NCBI GenBank assembly: GCA_036351775.1
Contig: JAZBPX010000061.1
Span: forward strand, 132,595-196,594
DNA length: 64,000 nucleotides
Source of the DNA: Pacificimonas sp036351775
GTDB taxonomy: Bacteria; Pseudomonadota; Alphaproteobacteria; Sphingomonadales; Sphingomonadaceae
Direction of reading: 5' to 3'
The notes under the pieces are model-generated. The model worked only from the letters and a program-made list of their open reading frames with translations. It made no database searches and was not told the DNA's origin. Of the stretch, positions 27,846-36,719 are shown one piece after another (the first letter of the stretch is position 1; each line of letters starts with the position of its first letter). Both the position numbers and the translations under genes were made by a program.

Positions 27846-28046
27846 GCGCGGTCTCCGACCAGTCTCCCCCCGCGGGTGAAATGGCGTTGATGTGCCCGGG
27901 TCGGACCATGCGAAGGTTCGCGCCCGGAACGAAGGCGAACCGGGTTCAAAGCGGTGGTTTTGGCTGGGTCTCTTGCGGAGCGGCGTGCCGTGCGCGCGCC
28001 GGACATAGTTGACCGGCCCGCCGCCCGCCGCCTAGGCGCTCTCGCC

Positions 28047-29054
28047 ATGACGACGAACCGCATTTTTTCCGGCATCCAGCCGACCGGCGACCTGCACCTG
28101 GGCAACTATCTGGGTGCCATCCAGAACTGGGTGCGGATGCAGGACGAATATGAGTGCATCTACTGCATCGTCGACCTGCACGCGATCACCATGAGCCACG
28201 ATCCGAAGCTGCTGGCGAAGCAGACGCGCGAGCTGACCGCGGCGCTGATCGCGAGCGGGATCGATACGGAAAAGGCGGTGCTGTTCCACCAGAGCGCGGT
28301 GCCGATGCACGCGCAGCTGGCGTGGATATTGCAGTGCGTGGCGCGCGTCGGCTGGCTGGATCGGATGACGCAGTACAAGGACAAGAAGGGCAAGGACCGG
28401 GAGGGCGCGTCGGTTGGCCTTTATACCTATCCCGTGCTGCAGGCGGCGGACATCCTCGGCTACCGCGCGACGCATGTGCCGGTGGGCGAGGACCAGCGCC
28501 AGCACCTGGAACTGGCGCGCGATATCGCCGTGCGCTTCAACCAGAATTTCGGGGACGATTTCTTTCCGGCGCCGGAGCCGCTGATCCAGGGGCCGGCGAC
28601 GCGCGTCATGAGCCTGCGCGACGGCACCGCGAAAATGTCCAAATCGGACCCGTCGGACATGAGCCGCATCGCGATGATGGACGATGCGGACACCATCATG
28701 CGCAAGTTCCGGAAAGCGAAGACGGATCCCGAACCCCTGCCCGACTCGGTGGAAGGTCTGGACGGGCGGCCCGAAGCGCAGAACCTCGTCAACATTTACG
28801 CCGCGCTGGCCGGGATCAGCCAGGCCGATGTCCTGCGCGAATTTGGCGGGCGCGGCTTCGGCGATTTCAAGCCTGCGCTGGGCGAGGTGGCGGCGGCGAA
28901 GCTGGCCCCCATCGCCGAACGGTTCCGCGAGCTGAAGGCCGACCGGAAACGCATCGATTCAATCCTTCGCGAGGGCGCGGAAAAAGCGAACGCGATGGCC
29001 GCGCCGGTTCTTGAAGAGGCGAAGCGCGCAGTCGGCTTCCTGCGCGGACTGTAG
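28047..29054 (+). CDS. trpS: Tryptophanyl-tRNA synthetase
   Basis: 335 residues, class I aminoacyl-tRNA synthetase. The HIGH equivalent is GDLHLGNYLGA near the N-terminus and the KMSKS loop is TAKMSKSDPSD; GEDQRQHLELARDIA is another TrpS motif. The ATG at 28047 starts MTTNRIFSGIQPTG, the expected N-terminus; the open frame upstream is not conserved. Monocistronic here. Confidence 0.97.
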   Translation: MTTNRIFSGIQPTGDLHLGNYLGAIQNWVRMQDEYECIYCIVDLHAITMSHDPKLLAKQTRELTAALIASGIDTEKAVLFHQSAVPMHAQLAWILQCVARVGWLDRMTQYKDKKGKDREGASVGLYTYPVLQAADILGYRATHVPVGEDQRQHLELARDIAVRFNQNFGDDFFPAPEPLIQGPATRVMSLRDGTAKMSKSDPSDMSRIAMMDDADTIMRKFRKAKTDPEPLPDSVEGLDGRPEAQNLVNIYAALAGISQADVLREFGGRGFGDFKPALGEVAAAKLAPIAERFRELKADRKRIDSILREGAEKANAMAAPVLEEAKRAVGFLRGL

Positions 29055-29190
29055 CGCGGATGGACGATCGGCCGTAGCGGTGGCCGGAACGGCGGCCGGA
29101 AACTGCGCGTTCAGGCGGGGTTAAAGGCAATCATGTTTGTCAGCGTACCGAACTGATACGTTTATCCAAATTTTTGGAGTCCGTCCTCTC

Positions 29191-29844
29191 ATGAATATTT
29201 TGAAGATCGCGGCGATCGGCGGAGCGCTTGGGCTGCTGTCGGCCTGCGCAACCCCCTTCACCGCCGATGTCAGCCGGTTCCAGAACCTGCCCGCGCCGTC
29301 GGGCCAGACCTTCGCGATCGTCGCCGCCGACGAGGACAAGGCGGGCGGCCTCGAATTCGGGACCTACGCCCGCTACGTCGCGGGCGAACTGATCCAGGAG
29401 GGCTTTACCGAGGTGGCCAGCCCGGACAGCGCCGACATGGTCGTGGCGCTGGACTACGGTGTCGGCGACCCGCGTGAGAAGGTGCGGACGCGGCCCGGTA
29501 CGCGCTTCGGGGCCTTTGGCTTTGGCGGTTATCCCTATGGCGGCTTTTATGGCTGGCGGCGGAGCGTGTTCTACGATCCGTGGTTCTATGGGCCCGGGTT
29601 CGGCTGGGGCGGCGGCTTCGGCGGCTGGAACAACGAGGTTTACAGCGTCACGGTCTACAACGCCTATCTGGACCTCGAAATCCGTCGCCGCGGCGGCGAG
29701 CCGCTGTTCGAGGGCCGCGCCATGACCACGGTGCGCAACAACGACCTGCCGGAGCTCGTGCCGAACCTCGTGACGGCGATGTTCACGGACTTTCCCGGCA
29801 ACAACGGCCGCACCCTCCGCGTCAAGGTCCCGCAGGGGGAGTAG
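29191..29844 (+). CDS. DUF4136 family lipoprotein
   Basis: 217 residues. The signal sequence ends in the lipobox LLSAC, giving an acylated cysteine at residue 17. DUF4136 features follow: an N-terminal strand pair (DVSRFQNLPAPSGQTFAIV), ASPDSADMVVALDYGVGD, then a Gly/Tyr/Phe-rich segment (GFGGYPYGGFYGW) and a C-terminal sheet (YLDLEIRRRGGEPLFEGRA). The start is the ATG at 29191. Role unknown; such lipoproteins are common in sphingomonads and often envelope-stress related, which I cannot show here. Confidence 0.87.
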   Translation: MNILKIAAIGGALGLLSACATPFTADVSRFQNLPAPSGQTFAIVAADEDKAGGLEFGTYARYVAGELIQEGFTEVASPDSADMVVALDYGVGDPREKVRTRPGTRFGAFGFGGYPYGGFYGWRRSVFYDPWFYGPGFGWGGGFGGWNNEVYSVTVYNAYLDLEIRRRGGEPLFEGRAMTTVRNNDLPELVPNLVTAMFTDFPGNNGRTLRVKVPQGE

Positions 29845-29860
29845 GTCGGACTTTCAAGGT

Positions 29861-29953
29861 TAGTCATCCCAGCGAAGGCTGGGATCCATGCTGGAAAGGT
29901 CGGCCTTGGTGCGGCTGCTACAGCGTGGATTCCAGCCTGCGCTGGAATGACTA
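29861..29953. repeat. Family B inverted-repeat element, 93-bp form
   Basis: Bounded by TAGTCAT and ATGACTA, 93 bases, the close sibling of 23931-24023. The stop codon of the TlpA-like gene (TAG on the minus strand, 29951-29953) is formed by the last three bases of the element, so the repeat supplies the end of that gene. Confidence 0.88.
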
Positions 29954-30583
29954 GTCTGTGGGAGTTGTCTCGGGAAGCGAGCCCGCCGGTAACGCACCCG
30001 GTTCGTCCCATTCCTTTGGTCCGGCATAGCGCCAGACCTCTTCGCCGTTCGCATCGTAGAGGATCGTCAGCGGCAGGCCGGGGGCGGCGTAGCCCGTCGA
30101 AAGCTGCATGCCCGGATCGGCGAGGACGACTGCCGTTTCGACGGGCACGCGTTCGAGGAACGGCGTGATGTCGTCCCACCCGCCGCTGTCCTGGCTGACC
30201 AGAATGACATCAAGGGCCCCGCCCTCCCGCGCCGCCAGCCGGTCGAGCGCGGGCATTTCCGCGATGCAGGGCGCGCACCAGGTCGCCCAGAGGTTCACCA
30301 GCGTCGGCGTGCCGCGATAGGCCTGCAGGCTGAGCGGGCCGCCGTCGGCGCGGATCAGCGTGACGTCCGGCATGGCCGCCCCCGCCCACTCGCGCACGAA
30401 ACTGAGCGCTGCCATCGGCGGCGCGGCTGGCGGGGCGGCCCCCGCTTGCGGCGCGGGTGGCAGCACCGTATCGCGGGTCGGCTCCTCGCAGGCGGCAAGA
30501 AGGAGCGGCGCGGCAAGTGCAATAAGAGCGGTAGACGAGGCGGCAGACGAAATGGCGGACAACGGTGATAGCTCCAACAGCAT
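29951..30583 (-). CDS. TlpA-like thioredoxin-fold lipoprotein
   Basis: About 210 residues. A hydrophobic leader ends in the lipobox LLLAAC, placing the protein outside the inner membrane. The redox-active WATWCAPC motif (Cys-x-x-Cys) and the cis-Pro region (GLPLTILYD) show a TlpA/ResA-type thiol-disulfide reductase. The start is uncertain: ATG 30583 overlaps the argH 5' end by 32 bases on the opposite strand, and TTG 30562 by 11. Both give the same mature protein. The 3' end lies in a repeat element. Possible roles are cytochrome c maturation or general disulfide exchange. Confidence 0.85.
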   Translation of the reverse strand: MLLELSPLSAISSAASSTALIALAAPLLLAACEEPTRDTVLPPAPQAGAAPPAAPPMAALSFVREWAGAAMPDVTLIRADGGPLSLQAYRGTPTLVNLWATWCAPCIAEMPALDRLAAREGGALDVILVSQDSGGWDDITPFLERVPVETAVVLADPGMQLSTGYAAPGLPLTILYDANGEEVWRYAGPKEWDEPGALPAGSLPETTPTD

Positions 30584-31946
30584 GTGGGGCGGACGGTTCG
30601 CGGATGGACCCGCCGCCATCATGCAGGAGATTAATGCCTCCATCGGCACCGACAAGCGCATGTGGCGAGAAGACCTTGCCGGCAGCCGCGCACACGCCGC
30701 GATGCTCGCAAAGCAAGGCATCATTTCGGCTGAGGACGGGGCCGCGCTTGCCGAGGGGCTGGACAAGCTGGAAGCGGAATGGGTGAACGGCGAAATCGTC
30801 GAGGATCTGGCGCTGGAGGATATCCACATGCACGCCGAGGCGCGGCTGAAGGCGCTGATCGGCGAACCTGCCGGGCGGCTGCACACCGCGCGCTCTCGCA
30901 ACGATCAGGTGGCGACGGACTTTCGGCTTTGGGTGCGGCAGGCGTGCGACGATGTGGACGCCGCGCTGTCGGGCTTGCAGGCGGCGCTCCTCGACCGCGC
31001 GGAGGAGCATAACGCGACGATCATGCCGGGTTTTACGCATTTGCAGTCGGCGCAGCCGGTGACGCTGGGGCATCACCTGATGGCTTATGTCGAGATGCTG
31101 CGCCGCGACCGGGGGCGGTTCGCCGATGCGCGGAGGCGACTGAACGAAAGCCCGCTCGGTTCTGCGGCGCTGGCCGGGACGGGGTTTCCGATCGACCGCC
31201 ATGCGACGGCAGCGGCGCTGGGGTTCGATGCGCCGACGCGCAACTCGCTCGATGCGGTCAGCGACCGGGACTTCGCGCTGGAGTTCGCGCAGGCCGCGCT
31301 CCAGACCGGGCTGCACCTGTCGCGGCTGGCGGAGGAGATCGTCATCTGGGCATCCCAGCCCTTCGGCTTCGTGACCCTGCCCGACAGCTTTTCGACCGGC
31401 AGCTCGATCATGCCGCAGAAGCGCAATCCCGACGCCGCGGAACTCGTGCGCGGACAGCCAGGAACCTATTTGGGCGCGGTATCGAGCCTCGCCATGATGA
31501 TGAAGGGCCTGCCGCTGGCCTATGCGAAGGACATGCAGGGCGACAAGGCGCCGGTGTTCGCGGTCGCCGATACGCTGGCCCTGGCGCTGGCCGCGACGAC
31601 GGGCATGGTCCAGGAGATGACGTTCAATGCGGAGCGGATGCTGGCGGCGGCGTCCGCCGGTCATTCAACCGCAACGGACCTTGCCGACTGGCTGGTGCGG
31701 GAGGCTGGCGTGCCCTTCCGCGATGCGCATCACATCACCGGGTCGGCGGTGACGCTGGCGGACGAGCGCGGCTGCGCGCTCGCCGAGCTTCCGCTTGCCG
31801 ATTTGCAGGCCATCGATGCGCGCATTGGCGCCGACGTGTTCGACGTGCTGAGCGTCCAGAACTCCGTGGCCAGCCGGTCGAGTTTCGGCGGCACGGCGCC
31901 CACAGAGGTGAGGACTCGCATCGCCGAGGCGCGTAAGGAGCTTTAG
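30552..31946 (+). CDS. argH: Argininosuccinate lyase
   Basis: 464 residues, the usual length. Cleaves argininosuccinate to arginine and fumarate. The fumarase-superfamily signature GSSIMPQKRNPD, the N-terminal MWGGRFADGP, HTARSRNDQVATD and TPGFTHLQ-like IMPGFTHLQSAQPV are present. ATG 30552 is used; ATG 30582 (starting at MWGG) is possible and would reduce overlap with the divergent TlpA-like gene. It is the first gene of the argH-lptM-like-lysA-DUF4175-galU run. Confidence 0.97.
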   Translation: MADNGDSSNSMWGGRFADGPAAIMQEINASIGTDKRMWREDLAGSRAHAAMLAKQGIISAEDGAALAEGLDKLEAEWVNGEIVEDLALEDIHMHAEARLKALIGEPAGRLHTARSRNDQVATDFRLWVRQACDDVDAALSGLQAALLDRAEEHNATIMPGFTHLQSAQPVTLGHHLMAYVEMLRRDRGRFADARRRLNESPLGSAALAGTGFPIDRHATAAALGFDAPTRNSLDAVSDRDFALEFAQAALQTGLHLSRLAEEIVIWASQPFGFVTLPDSFSTGSSIMPQKRNPDAAELVRGQPGTYLGAVSSLAMMMKGLPLAYAKDMQGDKAPVFAVADTLALALAATTGMVQEMTFNAERMLAAASAGHSTATDLADWLVREAGVPFRDAHHITGSAVTLADERGCALAELPLADLQAIDARIGADVFDVLSVQNSVASRSSFGGTAPTEVRTRIAEARKEL

Positions 31947-32198
31947 ATGACTCCGCGCCCTGCCCCCCTGCTGCTCCCCGCTCTCTTCGCCCTCGCGGCC
32001 TGCGGGTCGACGGGCCAGATCGCCTTTCCCGAAAGCGAGGGCCGCCCGCCAGCCGCCATCGGCGCCGAAGCCCCGCCGACCGTCACCGACCTCCTCACGC
32101 GGCCGCCGCAGGCCGAGCCCGAGCGGCTGGACGATATCGTCGAGCGGGGCGAGGAGCGGGCGACCGACGAGTTCGACCTGCCGCCCAATGCGCGCTGA
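31947..32198 (+). CDS. Small lipoprotein, LptM-like
   Basis: 83 residues. Signal sequence with lipobox ALAAC, then CGSTGQIAFPE, which resembles the CGxxGPLxxP start of LptM (YifL) lipoproteins that assist LPS translocon assembly. The rest is Pro/Glu-rich and probably unstructured. The ATG follows the argH stop with no gap. A small lipoprotein gene before lysA is a widespread arrangement, which supports the call; the functional link to LptD is by family only. Confidence 0.75.
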   Translation: MTPRPAPLLLPALFALAACGSTGQIAFPESEGRPPAAIGAEAPPTVTDLLTRPPQAEPERLDDIVERGEERATDEFDLPPNAR

Positions 32199-32210
32199 GC
32201 GGACCCGCTG

Positions 32211-33491
32211 ATGGATCATTTCCAGCTGAAGGACGGCGTCGTTCACGCCGAGGATGTCGACCTGGAGCGGCTGGCGAACGAAGTCGGTACGCCCTTCTAC
32301 TGCTACTCCGCCGCGACGATCCTGCGGCATTTCGAGGTGTTCCGCGATGGCGTGTCGGCGGCAGGCGGGGCCGCGGGTGAGCCGCTGATCGCCTATGCCG
32401 TGAAGGCGAACCCGAACCAGGCGGTGATTGCCTTGCTGGCGAAGGCGGGCGCGGGCGCCGACGTCGTGTCGCTGGGCGAAATGCGGCGGGCGCTGGCCGC
32501 GGGCATCCCGCCCCGGCGGATTGTCTTTGCCGGCGTCGGCAAGACGCGCGAGGAAATGGCCGAGGCGCTGAAGACCGATATCCTGCAGTTCAACCTCGAA
32601 TCCATCGCGGAAGCGGACATGCTGGCCGAGGTCGCGAAGAGCATGGGCGTTCGCCCCCGCGCGGCGTTTCGCGTGAACCCCGATGTCGACGCCGGGACCC
32701 ATGCTAAGATTTCGACGGGCCTTGCCGAAAACAAGTTCGGCATCCCCATCGACACCGCGCGGCGGGCGTTCCGCCATACTGCGGAGCTTAACGCGATCGA
32801 CCTGACCGGCGTCGCGGTTCACATCGGCAGCCAGCTGACGGCCCTTGAACCGCTGGAAACCGCGTTTGAGCGGGTGGGTGAGCTGATCGGCGCGCTGCGC
32901 TCCGACGGGCATGACATCCGGACGGCGGATCTTGGCGGCGGGCTGGGCATCCCCTACCGCCCCGGCGCGGCGGACCCGCCCCTGCCGAGCGCTTACGGCG
33001 AGATGGTGGCCCGGATCACGAGGGACTGGAACGTCCGTCTGATCTTCGAGCCCGGCCGCCTGATTACCGGCAATGCCGGCATTCTGGTTTCGCGGGTCGT
33101 GCGCTTGAAGCAGGGCGTCAACCGCTGCTTTGCGATTATCGATGCGGCCATGAACGACCTGATGCGCCCGACGCTCTACGATGCCTATCACCGGATCGAG
33201 GCGGTGCGCCCGCGTGAGGGCGAGCTGGTCGCGGATGTGGTCGGGCCGGTGTGCGAGACGGGCGATACCTTTGCGCGCGACCGCATGATGACGCCGCTGG
33301 AGGCGGGAGACCTGATCCTGTTCCGCACGGCGGGGGCCTACGGCGCGACCATGGCCTCGACCTATAACTCCCGCCTGCTGACGCCCGAAGTGCTGGTCAG
33401 CGGCGCGCGCCATGCGGTGATCCGCCCGCGCCAGACCTATGACGACCTGATCGGCCTCGACCGCGTGCCGGACTGGATCGCGGACGGGTGA
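32211..33491 (+). CDS. lysA: Diaminopimelate decarboxylase
   Basis: 426 residues. PLP enzyme making L-lysine from meso-diaminopimelate. The PLP-lysine lies in AYAVKANPN; HIGSQLT, DLGGGLGIPY, FEPGRLITGNAG, the Cys-containing GPVCETGDTFA and GAYGATMASTYN follow in family order. Starts 12 bases after the LptM-like gene and ends overlapping the DUF4175 gene by GTGA. Confidence 0.97.
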   Translation: MDHFQLKDGVVHAEDVDLERLANEVGTPFYCYSAATILRHFEVFRDGVSAAGGAAGEPLIAYAVKANPNQAVIALLAKAGAGADVVSLGEMRRALAAGIPPRRIVFAGVGKTREEMAEALKTDILQFNLESIAEADMLAEVAKSMGVRPRAAFRVNPDVDAGTHAKISTGLAENKFGIPIDTARRAFRHTAELNAIDLTGVAVHIGSQLTALEPLETAFERVGELIGALRSDGHDIRTADLGGGLGIPYRPGAADPPLPSAYGEMVARITRDWNVRLIFEPGRLITGNAGILVSRVVRLKQGVNRCFAIIDAAMNDLMRPTLYDAYHRIEAVRPREGELVADVVGPVCETGDTFARDRMMTPLEAGDLILFRTAGAYGATMASTYNSRLLTPEVLVSGARHAVIRPRQTYDDLIGLDRVPDWIADG

Positions 33492-35851
33492 GCGCGGAGC
33501 GTCTCCGCAGGCCGGGACGCGGGCTGCCGCGCGGGACGCTCGTGCGGCTGATCCCGACGGGCGCCGCGCTGTGGTTCGAGCGGATTGCCGGGCGCGAACT
33601 GGCGTGGATCGCGCTGGGCTGGCTGGCCTATGCGAGCCTCGCGCTAGCAGGTCTGCTGAGCGGCGGGTGGCGGTTGGCCGCGCTCGGTTTGGTGATCGTC
33701 GCGACGGTTGCCCTGCTGGTGCGGGCGCTGGGCCGCGCGGGCCTGCCGACGCGGCGCGAAACGCTGAACCGGCTGGACGAAACGAGCGCCGCACCGCTGG
33801 GTACAGCGCGGCTTCGCGCTTCGCAGCCTGCCAGCGAGATCGAGGGCGTGGCGGCGGCGCTGTGGGCGCGCGCGCAGGCGGACGCGGCAAAGCGGCCGGT
33901 GCGGCTGGGTTTGCCGCGAGCGCGGATCGGACGGCGGACGCGGATGGCGCTGCTGACGATGCTGGCTGCGGCGCTCGCGGCGGCGCCCTTTGCGGCGGTC
34001 AGCGCGCCAGAGCGGTTTTCGCGGCTGCTCTCGCCGTGGGCGGTACCGGCAACCGCCTTCGAGTTCCGGGTCCGCGTGACGCCGCCCGACTATGCCGCCG
34101 CGCCGCCGACCGGCTTCACCCTCACCGGCGGCGAGACGCAGGCCTTGCAGGTGCTGAACGGCAGCACGATGACGGTCGAGCGGCTGGCGGGGCCGGGCGA
34201 CTGGTCGCTCGCCGGACCCGGCGGGCGGCGGGCGCAGGCACGGGCCGCGCTCGACGAACCCGGAACCTGGCGCGTGGTGCAGCATGGCCGGACGCTGGCG
34301 ACGCTGCCGATCCAGATGGCGGGCGACGGCGTCCCGGCGATCAGCTTTATCGGCACGCCGGAGCTGAACGCATCGGGCGCGCTGCGAATCGATTATTCGC
34401 TGCAGGACGATCACGGCCTGGCCAGCGTTGCGATCGAGGTGGACGGCGAGCGCGGCGGCGCGCGGCTTTACCCGCTGACCGATGCCGCACCGGTCGGCGA
34501 GAATAGCGGCTATGCCGACCTTTCCAGCGACCCGCATGCCGGCGAGCAGGCATTCCTGACGCTGGTGGCGACAGACGGAGCGGGCAATGCGGGGCGCTCG
34601 CCGCCCCTTCTGGTGACGCTGCCGCAGCGGCGCTTTACGCACCCCGTCGCGCAGGAGATCGTCGCGGTGCGGGCGGACATGTTCGGCGGTGCCTCCTCGG
34701 TACGCACAGCTCGCGCGCTGGCGGACATTGCGGGCGACCCGGCGCGCTATGACGAGAATCTGGCGGTCTATGCGGGTTTGCGCGCGGCCGAAACACGGCT
34801 GGTCTACGAGCCCGTCGAGGTCGAAGCGCCGAGCGACGCAGAGGTCCGGGAGGAGGTCGGCACGCTGCTGTGGGACATTGCGCTCGACCTTGAGGATGGC
34901 GGCGCGAGCCGTGCGCTCGAGGATCTGCGCGCGGCCATGGACGATTTGATGCGGGAGGCGGCGAGCGGCGATGACGAGGCGCTCGCCGCGCTGTCCGACC
35001 GGCTGGAACAGGCGATGGCCGCCTTCCTGCAACAACAGATGCAGGCTGCGCTTGCCGACAGTCCGACCCCGCCGCCGGGCATGATGCAGGGCCTGATGTC
35101 GACCGTCGGCGCGGATATGCTGCAGGCGATGATGCAGGACCTGAAGGACCGGCTGGCGGCGGGCGATACGGCGGGCGCGATGGAGGCGCTGCAGAATTTG
35201 CGCGGCCTGATGGAATCGATTCAGTTCGCCGCGCCGATACCCGATCCCGAAGCGGCCGCGCGCGCGGAGGCGCTGCGCGACGCGATGGAGCGGCTCGAAC
35301 AGGCGGAGATCGACCAGGGCGAGCTGCGCGAGGAAACCATCGCCGAGATTATCCGCCAGATGATTCGCGAACGCCCCGAGGATACCGAAGCCCTCGGCTC
35401 GCGGCAGGGCGATCTGGTACAGATGATCGGCGAGATCGAGGCCGCGCTGGAGGCGGCAGGGGCCGAAAGCCCCGAGGCGCTGCGCGATGCCGTGCGCGCG
35501 ATGCAGGCCGCGCGGCAGGCGCTCGGCGAAGGCGATGCCGGCGCGGCGAGCGAGGCGCAGGGGGCCGCGCTGCAGGCGCTGGCAGAGGCGGGTTCCGCGC
35601 TGGAACGGCAGGCATCTCAGGCCGAGCAGCAGGCCGCGGGCGGCATGATGCAGCCCGGGCAGTCAGGCAGCGGAGTCGATCCACTTGGGCGGCCGGGCCG
35701 CGGCTTTGGCACCGGCGATGTAACGATTCCGGATGCCGAGCGCCTGCGCCGCGTCCAGGAAATTCGCGCCCTTCTCGAGGAACGCGCACGCGACCCGTCG
35801 CGTAGTGAGGAGGAGCGATCCTATTACCTGCGGCTACTCAAGAGGTTCTGA
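33488..35851 (+). CDS. DUF4175 family membrane protein (TIGR02302-like)
   Basis: 787 residues. Three hydrophobic segments near the N-terminus (~40-80 and ~155-172) anchor a large periplasmic part. That part contains an Ig-like region (FEFRVRVTPPDYAAAPP, SYSLQDDHGLASVAIEVDGE) and then a long helical Ala/Met/Gln/Glu-rich tract (~440-760) likely to be coiled coil. This layout matches an alphaproteobacteria-restricted family of unknown function. GTG start within the lysA stop. Codon use is normal. It precedes galU with a one-base overlap, so an envelope role is plausible. Confidence 0.88.
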   Translation: MSAERLRRPGRGLPRGTLVRLIPTGAALWFERIAGRELAWIALGWLAYASLALAGLLSGGWRLAALGLVIVATVALLVRALGRAGLPTRRETLNRLDETSAAPLGTARLRASQPASEIEGVAAALWARAQADAAKRPVRLGLPRARIGRRTRMALLTMLAAALAAAPFAAVSAPERFSRLLSPWAVPATAFEFRVRVTPPDYAAAPPTGFTLTGGETQALQVLNGSTMTVERLAGPGDWSLAGPGGRRAQARAALDEPGTWRVVQHGRTLATLPIQMAGDGVPAISFIGTPELNASGALRIDYSLQDDHGLASVAIEVDGERGGARLYPLTDAAPVGENSGYADLSSDPHAGEQAFLTLVATDGAGNAGRSPPLLVTLPQRRFTHPVAQEIVAVRADMFGGASSVRTARALADIAGDPARYDENLAVYAGLRAAETRLVYEPVEVEAPSDAEVREEVGTLLWDIALDLEDGGASRALEDLRAAMDDLMREAASGDDEALAALSDRLEQAMAAFLQQQMQAALADSPTPPPGMMQGLMSTVGADMLQAMMQDLKDRLAAGDTAGAMEALQNLRGLMESIQFAAPIPDPEAAARAEALRDAMERLEQAEIDQGELREETIAEIIRQMIRERPEDTEALGSRQGDLVQMIGEIEAALEAAGAESPEALRDAVRAMQAARQALGEGDAGAASEAQGAALQALAEAGSALERQASQAEQQAAGGMMQPGQSGSGVDPLGRPGRGFGTGDVTIPDAERLRRVQEIRALLEERARDPSRSEEERSYYLRLLKRF

Positions 35852-36717
35852 TGCACACGAAAGTCCGGACGGCGGTGTTCCCAGTGGCGGGGCTCGGCAC
35901 GCGGTTCCTGCCCGCGACCAAGGCGATCCCGAAGGAGATGCTGCCCGTCGTGGACCGGCCGCTGATCCAGTATGCCGTCGACGAGGCGCTGGAGGCGGGG
36001 ATCGAACAGCTGGTCTTCGTCACCGGGCGCGGCAAGACCGCAATCGAGGATCATTTCGATATCGCCTTCGAACTCGAGCACACGATGGAAATGCGCGGCA
36101 AGGACCAGAGCATCCTGAAGGGATCGCGCATCGGCCCGGGGCGCATTGCCTATGTGCGGCAGCAGGAGCCACTTGGGCTCGGCCATGCCGTCTGGTGCGC
36201 GCGCAGCGTCGTGGGCTCCGAACCCTTTGCCGTGCTGCTGCCTGACGAGCTTTTGTGGGGCAAACCGGGCTGCCTGAAACAGATGGTCGATGCCTATGAG
36301 AAGGTCGGCGGCAACCTCGTCTGCGCGCTGGAGGTCGACCCGTCCGAGACGCACAAATATGGCGTCGTCGATCCGGGCATGACGGACGGTCCCCTGACCG
36401 AAGTGAAGGGCCTCGTTGAAAAACCCGCCGCCGGAGAGGCGCCGTCGAACCTGATGCTGCCGGGGCGCTATATCCTGCAGCCCGAAGTCATGCAGACGCT
36501 TGCCGATCAGGAAGCGGGCGCGGGCGGCGAGATCCAGCTGACCGACGCGATGGCGCGCATGATCGGTAAGCAGCCCTTCCACGCGGTGACCTTCGACGGC
36601 GAGCGGTATGACTGCGGCGACAAGGCGGGGTTCGTGAACGCGACGCTGGCGCTGGCGCTGGAACGGGACGACATCGGCCCCGCCGTGCGGCGCTTCGCCG
36701 AGGCCCGGCTGCGCTAG
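35851..36717 (+). CDS. galU: UTP-glucose-1-phosphate uridylyltransferase
   Basis: 288 residues. Makes UDP-glucose for exopolysaccharide and LPS. Signature GLGTRFLPATKAIPKEMLP at the N-terminus, then VDEALEAGIEQLVFVTGRGK, QQEPLGLGHAVWCA, LPDELLW, GLVEKPAAGEAPSNL and GERYDCGDKAGFV. ATG overlaps the preceding TGA by one base. Confidence 0.97.
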   Translation: MHTKVRTAVFPVAGLGTRFLPATKAIPKEMLPVVDRPLIQYAVDEALEAGIEQLVFVTGRGKTAIEDHFDIAFELEHTMEMRGKDQSILKGSRIGPGRIAYVRQQEPLGLGHAVWCARSVVGSEPFAVLLPDELLWGKPGCLKQMVDAYEKVGGNLVCALEVDPSETHKYGVVDPGMTDGPLTEVKGLVEKPAAGEAPSNLMLPGRYILQPEVMQTLADQEAGAGGEIQLTDAMARMIGKQPFHAVTFDGERYDCGDKAGFVNATLALALERDDIGPAVRRFAEARLR

Positions 36718-36719
36718 GG

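Noticed and set aside
31665..33890. 741-codon minus-strand open frame over argH, lysA and DUF4175
   Set aside because: Pure shadow frame of three plus-strand genes; no motif or ribosome-binding site.
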